Numbered from the stretch's first letter, positions 27,059-34,528 are shown. The stretch: 63,204 nt of DNA from Algoriphagus alkaliphilus (GCF_900103735.1 NZ_FMXE01000031.1:1-63204); one strand, 5' to 3'. Notes: a model not told the origin generated them from the letters alone. Numbers and translations are program-made.

Positions 27059-27175
27059 TCAAAACAACCTGAAATCCTTAATCTGCTCCAAAAACATCCC
27101 CGCACTCGTGGGAGAAAGAATCAGATTAAACACAATCCCAAAAATAGCTCCGCACAAGTGGGTGCCTAGATTCAT
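27059..27175 (-). pseudogene. Remnant of rhomboid protease gene (C-terminal 38 codons)
   Basis: The frame MNLGTHLCGAIFGIVFNLI...FLEQIKDFRLF matches the end of the rhomboid at 33896-34525 (HLYGAIFGII...FVEQIKDFSLF). The order XRE tail, half hairpin, convergent rhomboid tail is the same as at 33.8-34.0 kb, so this is a duplicated junction, much diverged. Confidence 0.82.
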
Positions 27176-27208
27176 ATCGATTCACCTTAGGTTCTATGAC
27201 AGTTTAAC

Positions 27209-27267
27209 TCACCAAAAAATATAACTTTTGGTGAATCAATTCACCAAAAAGAATTACTTTTGGTGAA
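27209..27267 (+). repeat. Two tandem inverted repeats before ATPase copy 2
   Basis: TCACCAAAA...TTTTGGTGA at 27209-27234 and TTCACCAAAA...TTTTGGTGAA at 27240-27267, each with an 8-base spacer. The second ends at the ATG of the ATPase gene. This looks like a double operator. Confidence 0.75.
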
Positions 27268-28400
27268 TGAATGAAAATAGGATCCAAAGAATACTTAAAG
27301 AAAAGCTTTCTGCAAAACTATTTAAAGGGAAGACCATCGTACTGATCGGAGCAAGGCAGGTCGGCAAAACAACTCTGGTTCGCGAGATACTTAAAGATCG
27401 AGCGTTTTTGTTTCTGGACGGAGATGATCTGCTGGTCAAACAGCAATTGACCAATCCCAACACCAAGCAAATCGAAACCCTCATTGGCAACTCCAAAATT
27501 ATTTTTATCGACGAAGCTCAACGAATCGAAAACATCGGAATCACTGCTAAAATTATTCATGATCAATTTAAGCAGGTGCAATTGATCTTAAGTGGTTCTT
27601 CTGCCTTCGAACTTAGAAGCAATACCCATGAGCCGCTCACCGGAAGAAAATTTGAATATTTTCTTTATCCCATTTCCTATGAAGAATATGAGAAATCGGT
27701 TGGCTATTTGGATGCTTTGCGGGATTTGGAGCATCGCCTGATTTTTGGCTTTTATCCAGATGTCATCAATCATCGCGGAGAAGAGCGGGGTATTCTGAAT
27801 GAAATCACGCAAAGCTATCTGTTTAAGGATATTCTCGCTTTTGCTACCGTCAAAAAACCTGAGGTCTTGGAGAAGATCCTTCAAGCACTTGCTTTTCAAC
27901 TCGGCTCCGAGGTCAGCTACAATGAATTGGCTCAGTTAACCGGAGTAGATAAAAACACCGTTTCCAGTTATATCCGCCTACTTGAGCTGTCTTGTATCAT
28001 TTATCCACTCACGTCATTCAGCAGAAATCTTCGAAACGAAATTAAGACCAACCGGAAAATCTATTTTTATGATAATGGAATTCGAAATGCCCTAATTCAG
28101 AACTTCAATCCATTCGAATTTCGAAATGATATTGGAGCCTTGTGGGAAAATTTTTTGATCACCGAGCGACTAAAGCGAAATCATTACCATCGGGCGTATG
28201 CGAATACGTTTTTTTGGCGCACCAAACAGCAGCAAGAGATTGATTACTTGGAGGAGGCAGATGGAAGAATTTCCGCATTTGAATTCAAATGGAATCCAAA
28301 TGCCAAAGTCAAGAAGCCATCCCTTTTTTTGGAAACCTATCCAGCTGATTTTATGGTGATATCAAAAGATAATTTTAGAGACTTTGTGGGCTTATTTTAG
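27267..28400 (+). CDS. AAA-type ATPase with DUF4143 C-terminal domain (copy 2)
   Basis: A 377-residue homologue of the ATPase at 25668 with the same features: Walker A GARQVGKTT, Walker B IIFIDEAQRIE, VSYNELAQLTGVDKNTV winged-helix-like part, and C-terminal QQQEIDYLEEADG with a later E-x-K (FEFKW). The two genes are divergent, with an XRE/rhomboid remnant between them. The start ATG overlaps the second inverted repeat, so binding there would block transcription or initiation. The function is unknown. Such ATPases are often found in accessory regions. Confidence 0.85.
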   Translation: MNENRIQRILKEKLSAKLFKGKTIVLIGARQVGKTTLVREILKDRAFLFLDGDDLLVKQQLTNPNTKQIETLIGNSKIIFIDEAQRIENIGITAKIIHDQFKQVQLILSGSSAFELRSNTHEPLTGRKFEYFLYPISYEEYEKSVGYLDALRDLEHRLIFGFYPDVINHRGEERGILNEITQSYLFKDILAFATVKKPEVLEKILQALAFQLGSEVSYNELAQLTGVDKNTVSSYIRLLELSCIIYPLTSFSRNLRNEIKTNRKIYFYDNGIRNALIQNFNPFEFRNDIGALWENFLITERLKRNHYHRAYANTFFWRTKQQQEIDYLEEADGRISAFEFKWNPNAKVKKPSLFLETYPADFMVISKDNFRDFVGLF

Positions 28401-28451
28401 AAATCAATCCATGCTTAGGTTGAATTCAATTCTAGAAATTAGATAAAGCCA

Positions 28452-29564
28452 TTAAAAAGGATTCGCAAAAATCAGCAAACCAGGTTCGTCGTCAAAAGGT
28501 GCTGCTAGGTAAAAAGTCGATTCTTTGAGAAACATCTTCTTGGGTTTGATTTTGACTCCTTCCAATTGAGTCTCCCTTGTCAAGGTCAAATCCAGATCAT
28601 ATTCAAATAAAAAGTTGTCATAGGAAATACCATCCGAAGCCAGTCGATAGCCGAGTCTATAGAGCTTTTCATTTTTTTCATCGGCTACAGGTCGTAGAAA
28701 GTTCATCCGCTTTTCTAATTCCTTTTTAAACTCCTTTTCTTCCGTATCATTTTTGGCTCTGAAAATTTCTTCAATCGGCACCAAGTCTTCGAAAAACTTT
28801 GAACTGTTAGGCTTGGTGTTTACTGTATCTCCATTATCCAAGTAAGCGGTCATATTGGGTAAGCTACGGTTTACGATTAGAAATCCGCCGGAAAAATCAT
28901 TAATTACAAAAGAAGGAGAAGAATAGAAGGTGAAGGATTTGACCATGGAAATCATAGATGAATTCTTTATCAAATCGACGGATGGAATCTCTCTTAGAAG
29001 AATTGAGTCGCTTTTCGGATTATAGCTTAGAACCTCCGACTCAATCGCGCCAATTTCTCCTGTCGTGAAGTGGAATTGTTCAGCCTTATATAAGAACCCA
29101 ACATTAGAGAATTTTTTGGCCAATTCAGGATTAAAATAAAACAGGTGATCTACACGTATTTTATCCACTAGTCTTCCTTCCAAATTAAAAAAATAGAAAA
29201 CATTATCACCTTGTGCGATAAAGTTTTGGTCATCCAATCGCTGAAAGTCTATCAGCCAGTCTCCAATACCATCAGGACCCTCGGAAGGCATTTTTAAGGT
29301 CGAGAGAAGTTTTTTTGTTTTTAAATCAAGGGTGTATAAAAATCTCTTTTCAAGGTTGAAAATATAGTAAGAAGAGGCATCATCTGACATCGCTGAAGAA
29401 GCCAAGAATTCACCTTCTTCTCCTAGATCGATGATTTCATTCTCGGAGCTAAAAATCAGGGTGTCAATTTTAGAAAGGTCTTTTGATAAAGGTGAAACGG
29501 ACTTTTCTTTGCACGAGAATAATGCTCCTATTAAAAAGAGAGGGATGATTATTGATTTTTTCAT
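28452..29564 (-). CDS. DUF4221-like propeller lipoprotein (locus B)
   Basis: A 370-residue lipoprotein. MKKSIIIPLFLIGALFSC is a clear lipoprotein signal. The family motif PSEGPDGIGDWLIDF lies near residue 95, and propeller-like strands follow. It ends KIKPKKMFLKESTFYL...LIFANPF, which reappears as the end of the chimeric frame at 9100-9390. It follows the precursor gene at 29627, separated by a 15-bp hairpin. The role is unknown; context repeats the precursor-lipoprotein pairing. Confidence 0.72.
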   Translation of the reverse strand: MKKSIIIPLFLIGALFSCKEKSVSPLSKDLSKIDTLIFSSENEIIDLGEEGEFLASSAMSDDASSYYIFNLEKRFLYTLDLKTKKLLSTLKMPSEGPDGIGDWLIDFQRLDDQNFIAQGDNVFYFFNLEGRLVDKIRVDHLFYFNPELAKKFSNVGFLYKAEQFHFTTGEIGAIESEVLSYNPKSDSILLREIPSVDLIKNSSMISMVKSFTFYSSPSFVINDFSGGFLIVNRSLPNMTAYLDNGDTVNTKPNSSKFFEDLVPIEEIFRAKNDTEEKEFKKELEKRMNFLRPVADEKNEKLYRLGYRLASDGISYDNFLFEYDLDLTLTRETQLEGVKIKPKKMFLKESTFYLAAPFDDEPGLLIFANPF

Positions 29565-29578
29565 TTTGATAAGAAAAT

Positions 29579-29614
29579 GGATCCAATCAGGAAAATCAAT
29601 TCCTGATTGGATCC
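29579..29614 (-). terminator. 15-bp hairpin between precursor and lipoprotein (locus B)
   Basis: GGATCCAATCAGGAA and its perfect complement are separated by six bases. The hairpin lies between the precursor stop (29627) and the lipoprotein start (29564), with TTTTC after it on the minus strand. Likely a partial terminator. Confidence 0.72.
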
Positions 29615-29626
29615 TTTTAAAAATTG

Positions 29627-29845
29627 TCATTGAATGATCTCATAACATTGAGCAATACCTGATGCACAATCACCTCCTCCTTGTGCTTCTGCTGTAGCTT
29701 TATCCGAATAATTACCGGTCCAACTACCCACACTGTTGTAGCATGTACATCTAAATCTTCCACCGCCTATTACTGATTTCATTTGACTTCGCTCGAGCAC
29801 TTCTTCTGAAGAGAGTTTGAGCATTTCTAAGCTTAACTTTTTCAT
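29627..29845 (-). CDS. GG-leader precursor peptide, 4-Cys core (locus B)
   Basis: A 72-residue precursor from the start MKKLSLEMLK; a longer frame from 29902 is rejected because the leader would not match. The leader is again exactly 28 residues, ending VIGG. The core has a CTC pair, then two late cysteines (GDC, QC), the same CxC...C...C layout as the peptide at 10769. The operator lies 81 bases before the start. Its nearby exporter is only a fragment, so export should depend on the exporter at 18034. Confidence 0.8.
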   Translation of the reverse strand: MKKLSLEMLKLSSEEVLERSQMKSVIGGGRFRCTCYNSVGSWTGNYSDKATAEAQGGGDCASGIAQCYEIIQ

Positions 29846-29925
29846 GTTAAATATTTTTATGTTTAAGAATCTTGACTGGAATCTCCAATCATTAGATGTC
29901 AAATTATCTGGTTATTAAGCGAATA

Positions 29926-29965
29926 CCTATACCCTAATTACTAAGTTTCAGTAAATAGTTACTCA
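29926..29965 (-). promoter_or_regulatory. Island operator/promoter element 3
   Basis: CCTATACC at 29926, ATTACTAA at 29937, CAGTAAAT at 29949 and GTTACTCA at 29958, with spacing 11, 12, 9; the most degenerate copy. It lies 81 bases before the locus-B precursor and overlaps the end of the C39 remnant. Confidence 0.72.
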
Positions 29966-30240
29966 ATTGGCTATTCCTAATTGCCCTTTGATTATCCACT
30001 TCGCTGTAGGCTGAGGTACTCTTTATAAAATTTTCAAAGCTTAACTTGGCACAGATGGTCTTAAATCCCATCGCCTCTGCTGCATCACTAAGCTTCAATA
30101 GGCTGCTTCCTTCCCGAGTGGTCTCCGATATTTCCCGGATTTCTTTTAAGGAAATGAGCTTCCCAAAGTGCTTTGAGATTATTCGCAAGCAAGTGGGTCC
30201 ACAGTCTTTGGAATCGGGTTGGGTTTAAAGGGGGAAAGTT
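29934..30240 (-). pseudogene. Remnant of C39-peptidase exporter (N-terminal part)
   Basis: The frame encodes QPDSKDCGPTCLRII, then GKLISLKEIREISETT and LLKLSDAAEAMGFKTI, equal to residues 10-68 of the exporter at 18034. The original start region is recognisable upstream (30222-30240) but frameshifted, with a TAA two codons before QPD. After about 85 codons it runs into unrelated sequence and ends at the island operator. All of the membrane and ATPase parts are missing. Confidence 0.8.
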
Positions 30241-30316
30241 TTTTTCAAGATTTTATTTATCTATAAATTATGAAAAGTAAAACTTGAAAAAGACGTTTTT
30301 ATTTACCTTAAAATAG

Positions 30317-33085
30317 CTATTTATTTATTTCAATCATTTCAAATATCACCTCTCCATCCAAACTTCTGCCCTCTACTTTGATGCTAAAGCGCTCGACGCC
30401 ATACGGAACCTTAATTTTGACCTTATATACACCATCGGTGGTTTCTGCCAGCGGATCCCAATAAATTGTTGGTTTTTTAGTTAGATATCGATCTGATGAT
30501 GGCGCTTTCGAAAACTCAGGGAAAGCTGTAAAACCTGGAACAGTAAAAAACTGGAAGCCTTCGGAATTGAATTTTGTTTGGATTTCAGGGTTTATTCTAA
30601 AACCCTTTTTGGTCTCAATCATAATTACCCCTGCATATCCAGCCATTCCAAAAACAGCTTTACTGATATTGTCAGAATAAACTTTGATGGATAGGAGTTG
30701 AGACGGCTCTATTGAATTAAGTAGAAAATCCAATAATTCTCCTTTTTCCATATACGGCCTCGGTGATCCGTCCAAAATTAAAAGGGGGGCACCTACTTTT
30801 TCACCAAAATTATAGTTTCCAAATTTTGCTGTGTTTGTATTAAATCGAAGTAATCCTAAAATTTCTGGCATTGTTAGTTTTTCCAATTCCTTGGGACCAA
30901 CTTCTTGGGTCGGTGCTCCATATCCGTAATTTCGCTCGGCCATGGTTTCTCTCTCACGAGTTTCCTCTTTTACAAACTCTTCCAAAAGCATGTAATCTCC
31001 AGAGGTATCCAAAAAATAATCTTTGGATAAAATAGGTACTTTCTGATAGGTAAGTTTAGGCAGGTCGACTCCAAGTTCTGGTTTACCTAATGATTCTAGT
31101 TCCACTGATCCAAATGGTTTGAGCTTTTGATTCACGGCAGCCACTGCTATCTGGGCAGTGTCTTGATAACTTAACCCAGTCGCCCAAAAGTAACCTGAAG
31201 AATCTGTCATGACCTGACCATAATCTTCCAAATCTCCCCGAACTATCGTGATGGGCTGGATTAGTCCCTGACGCTGATTATCGGGAATAAATTTCCCTTT
31301 TAGGGAAATTCCGTACTCCACTGAATAGCTTAGCCTGTTCTGAAAAGTTTCTGGCAAATCTTCATCTAGCCATTCCGTGGCTTGCTCCAAGCTACTCTCT
31401 TCAGTCAATTCCGTCACCTGATCCGCATCTGAGATCGAGAGCACAAATTCTGCGGCAATAGGGTTATCAAATTCATCCATAAAAGTCAACTGTAAATCCA
31501 TCATACGAAAGTTCAGCGAATCACTGAGCTCAGCATCTGATTTAACCTTTATGTTCCCAGGAAAGGATTCTTTTGCTGCTTCTGTCAATTCAGGTATAAA
31601 ACCAGCCTCCATCACAATAAATGGAGCTATGAATTGATCACTTTCGGGAAAATTACGATTCCAATGGGTGTAAGCTCTCAGTCCATAATCTCCCGGACTT
31701 AAATCCTGAGCCAACACAAGCGCACCTGAGATTTTACCCTGCAAAATGGGAAAGGTAGCCGACTGCACGATCTCATTATTTGCTTTGAGGATATCCACAT
31801 AGAGTACCCGACTCAGGGAATCCGCCAGAAATGGATCTTGGTAAAGTACCCTCCCTCCAATCCAGGCTGTCTCGCCGGGATAGAAATAGGGCTTACTTGT
31901 GGTCAGCCAGACTTTTTCCCGGAGTTTATTGATTTGAAATTCAGCCTTTGAATTTGAAATTTGTGATTTTTCATGGCTCAATGCCAAGGTAGGCTTGACT
32001 TCAAAGTCAAGTGGAAGTGCTCTTGCTACCCGCTCTCGTGCCAAATAACCTGACAATATTAACTTAGTTGGGTCGATGAGTACTCCGTTTCGATCGATAT
32101 CGTAATAACCATCGGGAGCTTCAATCCAGCTAATTGGGTTGAAGATATCTTTGTAGTAATCATTCCCCCATTTTTTTCCCAAGTGATGAATTTCAATTTT
32201 GTCGGGAAGAAAAATTCGAAAAGTCTTGTCTCCTAAAGGTCTTCTCAAGATAGAACTGTTTTCCAAGGGGATAATCGTCTCGTTTAATTCTAAGTTAAAC
32301 ACATTAGTCCTTCTTCGATCTAATTGCCCAGATACCACTCTAAACATTTCAAAATAAACAGAATTTGATACGTTCAATAAAATAGATTGGTTTAAATGTC
32401 TAAGCGAACTTATGTAGCTTGATTGCCGAGCCTGTTCCCACCTAAATTGTTCTTTTGAATCAGATGAATTAAGTGACCTAAAAAATACCTGACCTGAAAA
32501 ACTAGATCCAGTTCGTAACATTCTGAAATCTTGCAAATGATATTCAATCTCATATCCGAGTGCTTCGTTTTTTATCAAGAGTGGCTCCTTCGCATACGCT
32601 CTGATGTAATTCGCCCCCTTATCAGGATTTATTTTATCATATTCTATTACCCAGGGGTTTAAGATTTCTATCTGAGATTTATAGGGATCATCAGGTAATG
32701 CCAAAAAAACACTTTCAAATTTTCGAAAATTCCGCTCCCAAGATTTATCGCGCTTGGCTTTCAGTTCCACTTCGGAAAGATTGGACTCATTAAATGCCAG
32801 CTCAAAAATCACTTTCACCTCATTGTTGTTCTCAAATGAGATGGTCCTGACTTGCGTCACATAGCCCACAAATGAAGCGACCAACTCAATCTGAGCAGGG
32901 AAATCACCGGATAAGCTAAACTTCCCCTCACCATCAGTCGCTATTCCTTGAGTGGTGTTGTTGACAAAAATATTGGCAAAAGGAAGCGGAAGGCCAGAGC
33001 CTTTTTCCTGCACCACTCCGCTGACTGTCTGAGCAGATATGCTTCCAAAAGCAAAAAAGAAGAAGATAAAATAGAGAGCTCTCAT
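30317..33085 (-). CDS. Carboxypeptidase-like/TonB-plug domain protein
   Basis: A 922-residue exported protein. A signal peptide ends near residue 18 (SISAQ), followed by a CarboxypepD_reg-like domain (VSGVVQEKGSGLPLPFANIF, about 20-100), a long middle region with macroglobulin-like strands (YFYPGETAWIGGRVLY near 400), and a plug-like domain near 735-830 (PLLILDGSPRPYM, MAGYAGVIMIETKKG). No beta barrel of a full TonB receptor is present. Related Bacteroidota proteins are of unknown function at the cell envelope. It sits inside the decayed locus B between remnants of the VKOR and exporter genes. It may be cargo or an unrelated insertion. Confidence 0.75.
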   Translation of the reverse strand: MRALYFIFFFFAFGSISAQTVSGVVQEKGSGLPLPFANIFVNNTTQGIATDGEGKFSLSGDFPAQIELVASFVGYVTQVRTISFENNNEVKVIFELAFNESNLSEVELKAKRDKSWERNFRKFESVFLALPDDPYKSQIEILNPWVIEYDKINPDKGANYIRAYAKEPLLIKNEALGYEIEYHLQDFRMLRTGSSFSGQVFFRSLNSSDSKEQFRWEQARQSSYISSLRHLNQSILLNVSNSVYFEMFRVVSGQLDRRRTNVFNLELNETIIPLENSSILRRPLGDKTFRIFLPDKIEIHHLGKKWGNDYYKDIFNPISWIEAPDGYYDIDRNGVLIDPTKLILSGYLARERVARALPLDFEVKPTLALSHEKSQISNSKAEFQINKLREKVWLTTSKPYFYPGETAWIGGRVLYQDPFLADSLSRVLYVDILKANNEIVQSATFPILQGKISGALVLAQDLSPGDYGLRAYTHWNRNFPESDQFIAPFIVMEAGFIPELTEAAKESFPGNIKVKSDAELSDSLNFRMMDLQLTFMDEFDNPIAAEFVLSISDADQVTELTEESSLEQATEWLDEDLPETFQNRLSYSVEYGISLKGKFIPDNQRQGLIQPITIVRGDLEDYGQVMTDSSGYFWATGLSYQDTAQIAVAAVNQKLKPFGSVELESLGKPELGVDLPKLTYQKVPILSKDYFLDTSGDYMLLEEFVKEETRERETMAERNYGYGAPTQEVGPKELEKLTMPEILGLLRFNTNTAKFGNYNFGEKVGAPLLILDGSPRPYMEKGELLDFLLNSIEPSQLLSIKVYSDNISKAVFGMAGYAGVIMIETKKGFRINPEIQTKFNSEGFQFFTVPGFTAFPEFSKAPSSDRYLTKKPTIYWDPLAETTDGVYKVKIKVPYGVERFSIKVEGRSLDGEVIFEMIEINK

Positions 33086-33098
33086 GGGGTGGACCAGA

Positions 33099-33413
33099 TC
33101 AGATAAATTGTCTGAATTTTACAAGTTTTTTCAGAATAAAGGTAGTCAGGTGCAGCAAAATCCATCCTCGAAGTACTTCCACACTCATTCTGTCTAAAAA
33201 CAGCATGATCTGCGCAAAGAGAAGCTGATCCAATTTATTTTCCCCAAGTTGGAGGGCAAGGCTTTCTAGCTTGTACTCAGCCAAAGTATCCGAGATAGCC
33301 AATAAGGACTCCGGTTCAGGATGTGTGCTCAATTTTTCCACCAGAAAACGCGGTGTAAAAGGGACTCCCAAGGACCACAATAAGCTTTTACAAACTATCA
33401 AACAGTTATCCAT
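33099..33413 (-). pseudogene. Chimeric remnant: VKOR-protein start joined to exporter fragment
   Basis: From MDNCLIVCKSL to about residue 65 it matches the C39-like N-terminus of the VKOR-thioredoxin protein (MENCLIICKRL; LLAISDTLAEYKLESLA). It then switches to AQIMLFLDRMSVEVLRGWILLHLTT, which matches a membrane segment of the C39 exporter. Both genes are otherwise missing here. The operator lies 78 bases before MDNC, as in the intact operon, so this is the left-over first gene of a second VKOR-exporter operon, collapsed by deletion. Confidence 0.8.
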
Positions 33414-33490
33414 TGCCATGAAATAAAAATTGGACTAAAATTTTGTCGTTTAAAATGATTAGATAAATTTGAAAAATACGAATCGTAAAG

Positions 33491-33530
33491 ACTATACCGT
33501 ATTTACTAAAATTCAGTAAATTTTTACCAA
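33491..33530 (-). promoter_or_regulatory. Island operator/promoter element 5
   Basis: ACTATACC at 33491, TTTACTAA at 33502, CAGTAAAT at 33514 and TTTACCAA at 33523, with spacing 11, 12, 9. It lies between the chimeric remnant (minus) and XRE gene 2 (plus), the same arrangement as element 4. Confidence 0.77.
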
Positions 33531-33550
33531 GCCAATTAAACTTTTAACCC

Positions 33551-33817
33551 ATGGAACTAGGCCATCATCTCAAGAGAGCGAGAGAATCCAAACGGATGAG
33601 TCAGCACGAAGTAGCGGAACTTTTGGGCATTGCTCAAAAAACTTTGTCCAATATGGAGAGAGGGAAAACTCAGCCTTCTGTAATTCAATTGGCAAAAATG
33701 GGTGAGATATATGGCCTGGATGTCCTAAAATTATTATCCGAAAATGGGATACATTTATCACCCCCCCCCCCCCCAAAAAAAACCTATCGGAAGCTGAGAA
33801 AGAATTACAACACCTGA
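33551..33817 (+). CDS. XRE-family regulator with C/A homopolymer (copy 2)
   Basis: An 88-residue paralogue of the regulator at 25204 (MELGHHLKRARESKRMSQHE, then the same GKTQPSVIQLAKMGEIYGLD). Its tract is C14-A8 (33761-33782). The present length gives the tail PPPPPKKTYRKLRKNYNT, a reading of the helix-coding DNA in the wrong frame. One more base (or two fewer) would give the conserved LSEAEKELQHLKEMLGKMIKK ending at 33849. Both XRE copies are thus out of frame, but with different tract lengths. It may cross-regulate all island operators. Confidence 0.82.
   Translation: MELGHHLKRARESKRMSQHEVAELLGIAQKTLSNMERGKTQPSVIQLAKMGEIYGLDVLKLLSENGIHLSPPPPPKKTYRKLRKNYNT
33761..33782 (+). repeat. C14-A8 homopolymer tract in XRE gene 2
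   Basis: Fourteen C then eight A inside the coding region, at the same codon position as the C11-A9 tract of gene 1. Confidence 0.9.
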
Positions 33818-33856
33818 AAGAAATGCTCGGTAAGATGATCAAAAAATGATAGTTCA

Positions 33857-33890
33857 GACCTTCTAGGTTTTCAAAACCTGCCAGGTCTTT
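33857..33890 (+). terminator. Hairpin after XRE gene 2, convergent with rhomboid gene
   Basis: GACCTTCTAGGTTTT and AAAACCTGCCAGGTC pair with three mismatches, followed by TTTTTC. Homologous to the terminator after XRE gene 1. Confidence 0.75.
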
Positions 33891-33895
33891 TTCTT

Positions 33896-34525
33896 TTAAA
33901 ACAAACTAAAATCCTTAATCTGCTCCACAAACATCATGGCACTGGAAGGCGAGAGAATCAGAATGAAAATAATTCCGAAAATCGCCCCGTATAGGTGCGC
34001 ATCGTGGTTGATGTTGTCCCCTCCCTGTTTTCCTTTGACATAAGAATAGATCAGGAAAAGAACGCCTAGAATGAATCCCGGCAGACAAATGATCCCGAAG
34101 AAGCAGATGTCCGACAAGGGCATCAAAATTATACTTGCAAAAACAGTTGCGGCCGTTCCCCCCGATGCACCCAAAGCCCGGTAATAACTGTCATCTTGGT
34201 GCTTTTTGTAAGTGGGTAAATCTGAAATGACTATTCCCAGAATGTAAAAAGCCACAAATAAAACTCCTCCCAATACGACACCAAACTTGTACCGCAGGAA
34301 CATTTCCACCACACCTCCAAAGAAGTAAAAGGTGAACATATTGAAAAGCAAATGCATGTAATCCTTGTGGATAAAACCCGAAAGCACAAAGCGGTCCCAC
34401 TGGTTGCGATGCTTGATCCGATAGGGCATAAACATCCACCGGTCCATCATCTCAGGGCGGTTAAATGCAAGAATACTCGTGATCGCAGTGATTGCGATAA
34501 TGATAACTGTCAACGATAATTCCAT
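33896..34525 (-). CDS. Rhomboid-family intramembrane serine protease
   Basis: A 209-residue membrane protein with about six helices. Conserved parts are FIHKDYMHLLFNM (residues 51-63, H and N), the catalytic serine in GASGG (Ser121) and the catalytic histidine in HLYGAIFG (His177). The Ser-His dyad is complete, so it should cut transmembrane substrates. It ends 3 bases before the next gene (polyprenyl synthase) and was probably transcribed with it. A diverged copy of its last 38 codons lies at 27059-27175. Confidence 0.92.
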   Translation of the reverse strand: MELSLTVIIIAITAITSILAFNRPEMMDRWMFMPYRIKHRNQWDRFVLSGFIHKDYMHLLFNMFTFYFFGGVVEMFLRYKFGVVLGGVLFVAFYILGIVISDLPTYKKHQDDSYYRALGASGGTAATVFASIILMPLSDICFFGIICLPGFILGVLFLIYSYVKGKQGGDNINHDAHLYGAIFGIIFILILSPSSAMMFVEQIKDFSLF

Positions 34526-34528
34526 GGC

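Noticed and set aside
27209..27267. CRISPR-like array
   Set aside because: Only two short inverted repeats with 8-base spacers and no cas genes; it is an operator-like structure.
25412..33782. XRE tracts read as proof of phase variation
   Set aside because: Long C runs are a classic sequencing and assembly error site. Without reads the tract lengths cannot be trusted, so I list phase variation as a hypothesis only.
9100..33850. Integrated phage or transposon as carrier of the island
   Set aside because: I see no transposase, integrase, phage structural gene, tRNA attachment site or terminal repeats; the mechanism seems to be local duplication and deletion.
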